The translations under genes and the position numbers were made by a program. The notes beneath the pieces are model-generated. The model was not told the DNA's origin. It did no database searches and saw only the letters and a list, made by a program, of their open reading frames with translations. From assembly GCA_038496675.1 (NCBI GenBank), contig CM076650.1, positions 25,336,434 to 25,400,433 of the forward strand: a stretch of DNA of 64,000 nucleotides, in the 5' to 3' direction. This DNA is from Rachycentron canadum (lineage: Eukaryota; Chordata; Actinopteri; Carangiformes; Rachycentridae). This document shows positions 58,403-64,000 of the stretch, one piece after another. How positions within the stretch are numbered: position 1 is the first letter of the stretch; every line of letters begins with the position of its first letter.

Positions 58403-59881
58403 ACAGCTTTACACAAGAAGAACGCAATCAAGTCATGGTTGGATTTACAGGTTTACAAACTTTAACATACAACTGAATGTTACAGTCACATTGAGCAGGG
58501 ATGTGGCCTGGTATTTAAGCTCCATCCCCCATATAACCTGGACAAATACCTAGAGTTTTGACTGCTGTGTGAAAAAGGCTCCTGCCGTTTATTTTGCTGA
58601 GCAGAGTTCAAAATTAAGTACTTGTGTCAACATTTTGTTAAATAAATCATTTCTAATTTCTTCTTATCTTTATTTACATGGGGAGGCTCCTCTGGGAGCA
58701 GTTTTGTTTAGATGAGCTCTGCTCACTTTCAGCAGAGGACAGAAGAGGTCCAGCGTGCCGAGCTTTTTAAGTTGGATTTACACGCTTCATTGGGAACAGC
58801 TCTTCACTTGGTTATTGCAGGAACCGGTTTAGGATCATTTGTCATATGTAGGAACATATATTACTATCACAAAGTTCAATGGCTAATGTTACTGATTACA
58901 AGAAAAGATTAAATGGTTTACAGGCGTATTTAAATTGCAACAAAGACATTTCAGAAGCACCGCTTACTGATGTAAGTAGTATCTGCAGTATTGTAGTATT
59001 AGTGGGATCAGCTGTTATTTCCCCACTAATACCACTAATGATATCTTTATTCATATGAATAATCTTTTTAAGTAATACTTTTATTTAGCCATTCAGTGAC
59101 ATGGCTGTGTGGATGTAATGTCAGGCAGCTAGTCTGTCAGTCCACCACTAGATCCAGAGTGAAATTTGGGGACAGTGACGGTTCCCACGCTATGATTTCT
59201 CGAGACTTTTACTGATCCCAGTCAAATTTTTGATTTAGTCAATAAATTATCTCCCAGCCTGCAGTGTAGTTCACACCTCTGTAGAAAACACAGGGGAATC
59301 CCAAACTCACAGCTCTCGTTGTTTTATTTGTTCCACAGACAAAGAAAGGCTATGGAGAACACCATCTCTCGCAACTCAGCATGAGGTCCCCCAGAAACAG
59401 TAACTTTGGTCAGGATTATTAATTTAATGATTAATCAGCAATCAATCTGAGACTGCATCAATATTGGTTATCTTTTGTCATGAGACTGGTGCACCACGGG
59501 ATAACTTTAATAATAGTCTAACATTAATTTTAGTTATTTAAAATTGCTATTTCAATATTAATATTTTATCAATTTCTGATAGCCAATGATTGATGACCTA
59601 CCTATGGCCCAACAGCAGATAAGGAGGGAATAAATGCCAACTGTGAAGACACACCACTGCCTTTCAGTGTAATGACGCTGGATAGAGCCTGCTTTTCGCA
59701 AGTGCATGTGTACTTTCCCCACTGAGTTTAGAGATTCTCCCTGTGTTCAGCCAAATATAATTCTGTGCAGAGATTATTGTTCTTCTGGTCTTTATTGTTT
59801 TATATTGTGCGTTTTCATTAGTCTGTGGTTGTTGCTGTTAAACTTTACTGTGTTTGCTGATGTGATTGAATGGGCCAAAGT
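58403..59881. other. Unassigned stretch with one hairpin
   Basis: An 11-bp perfect inverted repeat, GTATTAGTGGG (58996-59006) and CCCACTAATAC (59022-59032), has a 15-base loop. Nothing else recognised. Confidence 0.45.
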
Positions 59882-60700
59882 GTATACTGATATGCCACAA
59901 CATTATGACCACTGACAGTGGACAGTGAAGTGAATAATACCGATTTCTCATTAAAATGGCACCTGTCAGTGGGTGGGATATATTAGGCAGCAAGTGAACA
60001 TTTTGTCCTGAAGCTGACATGTTGGAAGCAGGAAAAATGAGCAAGCATCAGGATGTGAGTGATGTGATGTGAGCTAGCCTCTTATAGTACTTTATGTTTT
60101 TTACAGTACTATGGTAGCTGTAAAGGGTCATGCTGGTTCTGATAGTCCACCCCTGTCCACAGGGGCAGTGGAAGTGGACCACAGATTAGTGGAAGAAGGT
60201 GGTCTGGTCTGATGAATCATGTTTTCTGTTTCACCATATGAATGGCCAGGAGGGTGAACATCACCAAGGGAAGACATTGCTCCAGGAAGGCAAGCTGGCA
60301 GAGGCAATGTGATGCTGGGAAACTCGGGTCGTGCCATTCATGTGAATCTTAGGTTGACAGTCACTACCTACCTAAACACAGGTGCAGATCAAGTATACCC
60401 CTTCATGGAAACAGTATCCCCTAATGGCAGTGACCTTTCTCAGTAGGATGTCAGGTTAGCCTCATTCCAAAAATGGTTGAAGAATGGTCTAAGGAACACA
60501 CAACGAGTTCAAGGGGTTGACTTGGCCCCAGGTTTCAATCCAGCATCTGTGGGATCCACTGGACAAATCCATATCCAAGCACAAGTCCAATCCACAGAGG
60601 CTCCAATTCACAGGTTCAAGGACTTGCTGTCAATGTCTCGGTGCCATCTTACAGAGGTCTCGTGGAGTCCATGCCTCAGTGGGTCACTCACCGATTATCT
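59882..60700 (+). pseudogene. Tc1-like transposon, plus, second copy of the 40.7 kb family
   Basis: Starts TATACTGATATGCCACAACA then TTATGACCACTGACAG, the terminus also seen (altered) at 40711. Next comes GTGGGATATATTAGGCAGCA and the coding start zone (ATGAGCAAGCATCAGG, about 60038). Catalytic-domain pieces follow: DNA around 60200-60440, then the frame with IQHLWDPLDKS (60538 onward), where the DDE Glu is replaced by Gln (CAG at 60541-60543). Similarity to the family ends near 60700 without a clear right terminus. Frameshifts and a lost catalytic residue: inactive. Confidence 0.7.
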
Positions 60701-60829
60701 GCTTTGAAATTGGGACCAGGACATTTTTTGAAAATGTCATTTTCCATATAGTGTTTACATTGTCTATGCCCTGCAGCTGGAAAATTTGATTTGTAGAATC
60801 AAAATCAAAGTGAGAATCTGGTTCACTGC

Positions 60830-62160
60830 ATTGTAGGTTTTCAGCATAAAAGGAATTTATTTTGGTGTTTTGGTGGAAAAACAATAAGTAAGTTGAAAGT
60901 ATCAACTTAAATTCAAAAAGAAGAATTTAACAATAAAATTATGTACAATATTTACAGTAAATGAATAATCTAACAGAAAAATATAAATATGTACAACACA
61001 GATGTGTGTTAAAGTTCTGTAGGTGGGGGTTATTACTGGCACAGGGGGTTGCTGGCCTTGCCAGTGAGGTCAACAGCAGACAGGAAAACAGTGTTAGAGG
61101 TTTTCACCCTGATGGGCCGCAGCCTCCTGCCAGAAGGTGACGGTTTAAAGAGTTAGTGTCTGTGGTGAGAGGAGTCAGCAACAACCCTCCCTGCTTGCCT
61201 CAGGGTCCTGGGGGGGGTGGCAGCTTGCAGCCAATCTCTCTCTCAGCAGTCAACCCCCGTCCTCACCCCCTCCATCTAACCAGGTGGCAATGGAGGTGGC
61301 AAGGATGGACTCAATGATGGAGGTGTAGAAGTTCCTTGGCAGGTTGAAGTAAATCCTCATACTGAGCTTTCTTGATGTGGGAGCTGAACGTTAGCGCCCT
61401 TATCACAAGACTTGCAGTCCTGTTTGAGATGATGGTGCCAAGGAAGCAGAAGTGTTTCAGTTTCAACGGGCCATACAGATGGGGGCGGGTGGATTTGAGC
61501 TCTTCCTGAAGTCCACTATCATCTCCACTGTCTTTACAGCATCCAGCTCCAAATTGTTCTGTCTGCACGAGGTCACCAGATTTCCCACCTGTAGACAGAG
61601 TCATTCCCATCAGAGATGAGTCCAATGAGGGTGTGTCGTCCGCACACTTTAGGAGCTTGGAGGTGCAGCTGTTGGTGTGTAAGGAGACGTGCAAAGGAGA
61701 AAGAACAGAGTCTTAGGTGGGTCTAGTGCTGACGGTGCCTCTTCCTGTCAGACAGGAAGTGAATGATCCACCTGCAGGTGGAGTCGGGCACACTCAGCTG
61801 GGGGAGCTTGTCCTGCAGCAAAAATGTGATGATGGTCTGAATGTAGAGCTTAGGTATTCTAATGGGATCCTGGAATAGGTCCCTGAGGAAACCTGTTGGC
61901 TCTGTAGGTGAACTGCAAGGAGTCCAGGGATGGGTTGGTGATGACTTTGAGCTAGGACAGGACAAGGCGCTCAAGTGTGCTGATTACCACAGAGGTCAGA
62001 GCGACATTAAGTTCTTTGAGCCTGGTTTTTTTGGATAGGGATGATGGTGGAGGATTTTGAAGCAGTCTGGCAAGTGACTTCACCAGAGGCAGCTTTTCAG
62101 CGCTTTGCTTCACTATGGAAGGAGAGACAGAACCAGCTCCTCGACCTGTACTCCTCTACT
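60830..62160 (-). pseudogene. Rex1/CR1-like LINE pol relic with 3' tail
   Basis: On the minus strand from 62160: a decayed FxTxxxGG...FTKCQTASKSS-like entry (about 62100-62040), then LPQLSVPDSTCRWIIHFLSD (about 61805-61746), the block before the RT core. SKLLKCADDTPSLDSSLMG (about 61660-61600) carries ADD at 61643-61635, where FADD is usual. HFCFLGTIISN (about 61455-61423) and SSHIKKAQYEDLLQPAKELL (about 61389-61330) lead into the C-terminal part. LPSGRRLRP-like residues (about 61130) end the ORF. 60830-61030 is an AT-rich 3' tail. Stops and frameshifts present. Family by motif style. Confidence 0.7.
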
Positions 62161-62629
62161 CCTGAATGCAGTAGCTGTGGCTCTGTTAAAGTGATTGGGT
62201 TTTTGTGAATCGTTTGCAAGACTCATGGTAGAATGTGTTCCAAAATAAAAGGAGAACATATTCACAAAGATGCATTTGTATGTATGTAGAGCAAGTCCTT
62301 ATCAAACCATTTCAATGAACAACATTCTCAACTTTTTGTTCACAGTGCGCTGATTAAACTTATAGCAAATCATTCTGAAGAGAATAAGAGAACAGCTGTC
62401 TGTATGTAAGCCTAACTGATTAGTTTGCCTCAAATCTTAAAACGTTGCATTTTATTGAAACGCTGGCTCAGATAAAACCAGCTCCGACCAACAGTGCCTG
62501 CAAGCAGTGAATTGAGATTGTTCTCCAGTAAAACACAAGCCCGTGGGTAGTGTGTTCAGCAGTTTATGACAACCCCTAGTTATGTGTAATGGCCAGGTGA
62601 AATTTAGTGGTTGTAATAAATCAGGTGAC

Positions 62630-62635
<6 letters not shown>
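62161..62635. other. Unassigned stretch
   Basis: Nothing recognised. Confidence 0.45.
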
Positions 62636-62661
<26 letters not shown>

Positions 62662-62729
62662 ATGGATGGATGGATGGATGGATGGATGGATGGATGGATG
62701 GATGGATGGATGGATGGATGGATGGATGG
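62636..62729. repeat. (GGAT)n tetranucleotide microsatellite
   Basis: About 23 perfect units, the first after a single-base break (GGAC). Tails of this type are common on fish SINEs and LINEs, but no element body adjoins it. Confidence 0.95.
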
Positions 62730-63779
62730 GTCAACAAAACTGGAGTTCATTTCCCATGTGAAAGCAGTATTTTATGGTGTTTTTCAGTAATCTTACCCAA
62801 ATCAAAGCAAACTGAGTCCACAAACCTAGTGGTATGTTGAGTGTTCAAATTATATATTGTATTATTGTATCTGTGTGAGAGGCCTCTCGACAAATAATTC
62901 ATACTTGCTTTCACACTCAGCATCATAATCTCACACATACACCACTATATCCTTACACAAACACTACCATACACTCTTGCTTGCACAATCATACACACAT
63001 TGTTATCTACAACAGTATTTTCTTATGAACATTATAGTAGTGTACGCAATAGAGATTAGTGGTGTGAATGAGAAAGAATATTATTGTTTGCATGACAGAA
63101 ATTGTAGTGTATATGAGGGACTATAATATTGTAAGTGAGATAGAACAATAGTGTAAGTATGAGTATTTTTTGTGAATAAATATGATGATGTGTACGTGAG
63201 GCAGTGTGATTGTGTGTGTAAGACTAAAATTGAAATTGCAATGTATGTGAAAAGAAAATATTGGTGTTTCTGACAGTAAAAAAAAATCTAAGTAAGGAAC
63301 ACTGATTGTGTGTGTTTAAGAAATTATGTTGGCTCATGTGAGAGGACAATGCACTCTGTGTGAGAGAGTATAATTAAACAGGAAGTTTGTTTGTTCAGAC
63401 AGGGAGATAGTTTTAATCCTCAGTGTTTGGCTTACAGCTCTAAAAATAAAGCCTGTGCCTACTCACAGCACTGCTAGCTAAATTGAAGCAGCACTTTTAA
63501 GAGCTTTATAGTTTTGTAAGTACAGGAGCAAAGTAATATTTTTTAAGTAAGATTTTTTTTTTTTAAATATTTTTAGTCACTTTTTGTTCGTGGAGGTAAA
63601 ATTGGAAATGAGGAGAACGTTACTATTTTATTTTGTCACTAATATGATGAGGTGTGTTAAGAGCATTGAGAGGGAATGCAACAGCGTGGGACATGACAGC
63701 ATGATTTTGGAAAGGTTACTCTGTGAGCTCCGTGTATAATACACAAACAGTTTCTTCTTCCTTTCTCTCAGTTAGCCAG
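62730..63779. other. Unassigned stretch
   Basis: AT-rich with many TGTGT/GTGAG phrases; T run 63557-63564. No gene recognised. The left end of the Tc1 copy that follows was not identified. Confidence 0.45.
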
Positions 63780-64000
63780 CAGTGAGAGTCAAGGAACAAA
63801 TTTGAATCAGGAGGACAAAAAAAGAACTGGAAGGCCAAGAAAACTTTTGAAATCTGATAATAAAGTTCTTGGAGTTTCTTCTTTGAAAGACTGGAAGAAG
63901 TCCAGCAGGGACCTGGCTCGGCATTTCGACTTCATCGGGATGCCAAGTTTGCCAGGTAATCTTGCAGTGGCATGTATCAGGTCATCCAAAGATACACACT
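63780..64000 (+). pseudogene. Tc1-like transposase N-terminus, cut by window end
   Basis: The plus strand reads QEDKKRTGRPRKLLKSDNK, then VLGVSSLKDWKKSSRDLARH and on to the edge: the paired helix-turn-helix DNA-binding part of a Tc1 transposase with its GRPRK linker. It matches the minus-strand reading at 35560-35400 (QDKKRTGRTRKL...). It is the opposite orientation to that copy and keeps the GRPRK that the other has changed to GRTRK. Catalytic part lies outside the window. A minus-strand frame at 63807-63989 is its shadow. Confidence 0.7.

Noticed and set aside
1..64000. A new defence, toxin or biosynthetic system
   Set aside because: No intact gene cluster of any kind is present; recognised coding remnants are all mobile elements.

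Overview
The window looks like intergenic (or very large intronic) DNA from a teleost fish, probably a percomorph. It is AT-rich, dense in dinucleotide microsatellites, and full of decayed mobile elements of kinds typical of ray-finned fish: several Tc1/mariner families, L2-like and Rex1/CR1-like LINEs, gammaretrovirus-like endogenous retroviruses, Ty3/gypsy, BEL/Pao, piggyBac, TTAA-flanked MITEs and a tRNA-type SINE. I found no intact host protein gene. Every long reading frame is a broken transposon protein, a shadow of one, or a frame without a recognisable motif. Family names rest on recognising motifs by eye and on general knowledge of fish repeats; no search was run.

Layout. 1-283: an internally deleted Tc1 element, cut by the window edge. 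2428-2767: a short MITE with perfect terminal inverted repeats and TTAA on both sides; a second, truncated member lies at 8677-8960. 3425-4110: piggyBac remnant. 5392-8284: an endogenous retrovirus relic on the minus strand (ERV A), with paired LTR pieces, gag-, pol- and env-derived segments and a polypurine tract. 10015-10345: a dispersed teleost repeat. 15.7-16.4 kb: CpG-rich patches with two short divergent frames, the only promoter-like spot seen. 19.1-25.6 kb: three pieces of an L2-like LINE; two share a nearly identical 285-bp segment and one carries a 309-bp insertion. 25.98-27.96 kb: a Sleeping Beauty-like Tc1 left end followed by a second Tc1 transposase with DD34E spacing. 33.2-34.2 kb: BEL/Pao-type gag relic. 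34.7-36.1 kb: Tc1 element of a family that also appears at 20.3 and 63.8 kb. 40.7-41.3 and 59.9-60.7 kb: two copies, in opposite orientation, of another Tc1-like family. 42.9-43.1 kb: SINE.

The most structured part is 47.2-56.3 kb. A degenerate 30-bp tandem array whose core resembles CCAATCAGAATA is broken up by an LTR-element-like sequence and by a second ERV copy (ERV B, plus strand, about 48.97-53.69 kb); the array resumes after the ERV. ERV A and ERV B appear to belong to one family, because their gag, RT, polypurine tract and U3 start resemble each other. ERV B keeps a PPPY motif, a CCHC zinc knuckle and integrase pieces but no visible env; ERV A keeps a YVDD site and an env transmembrane tail. 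Both are heavily broken by stops, frameshifts and deletions. A Ty3/gypsy relic (minus, 54.85-56.35 kb) follows. A Rex1/CR1-like LINE (minus, 60.8-62.2 kb) and a long (GGAT)n array lie near the right end.

No genes here work together as a pathway. I did not find a convincing new biological system. The best leads are the CCAAT-box array split by the ERV, the paired ERV copies, the TTAA MITE, the shared L2 segment and the CpG-rich divergent frames at 15.8 kb.
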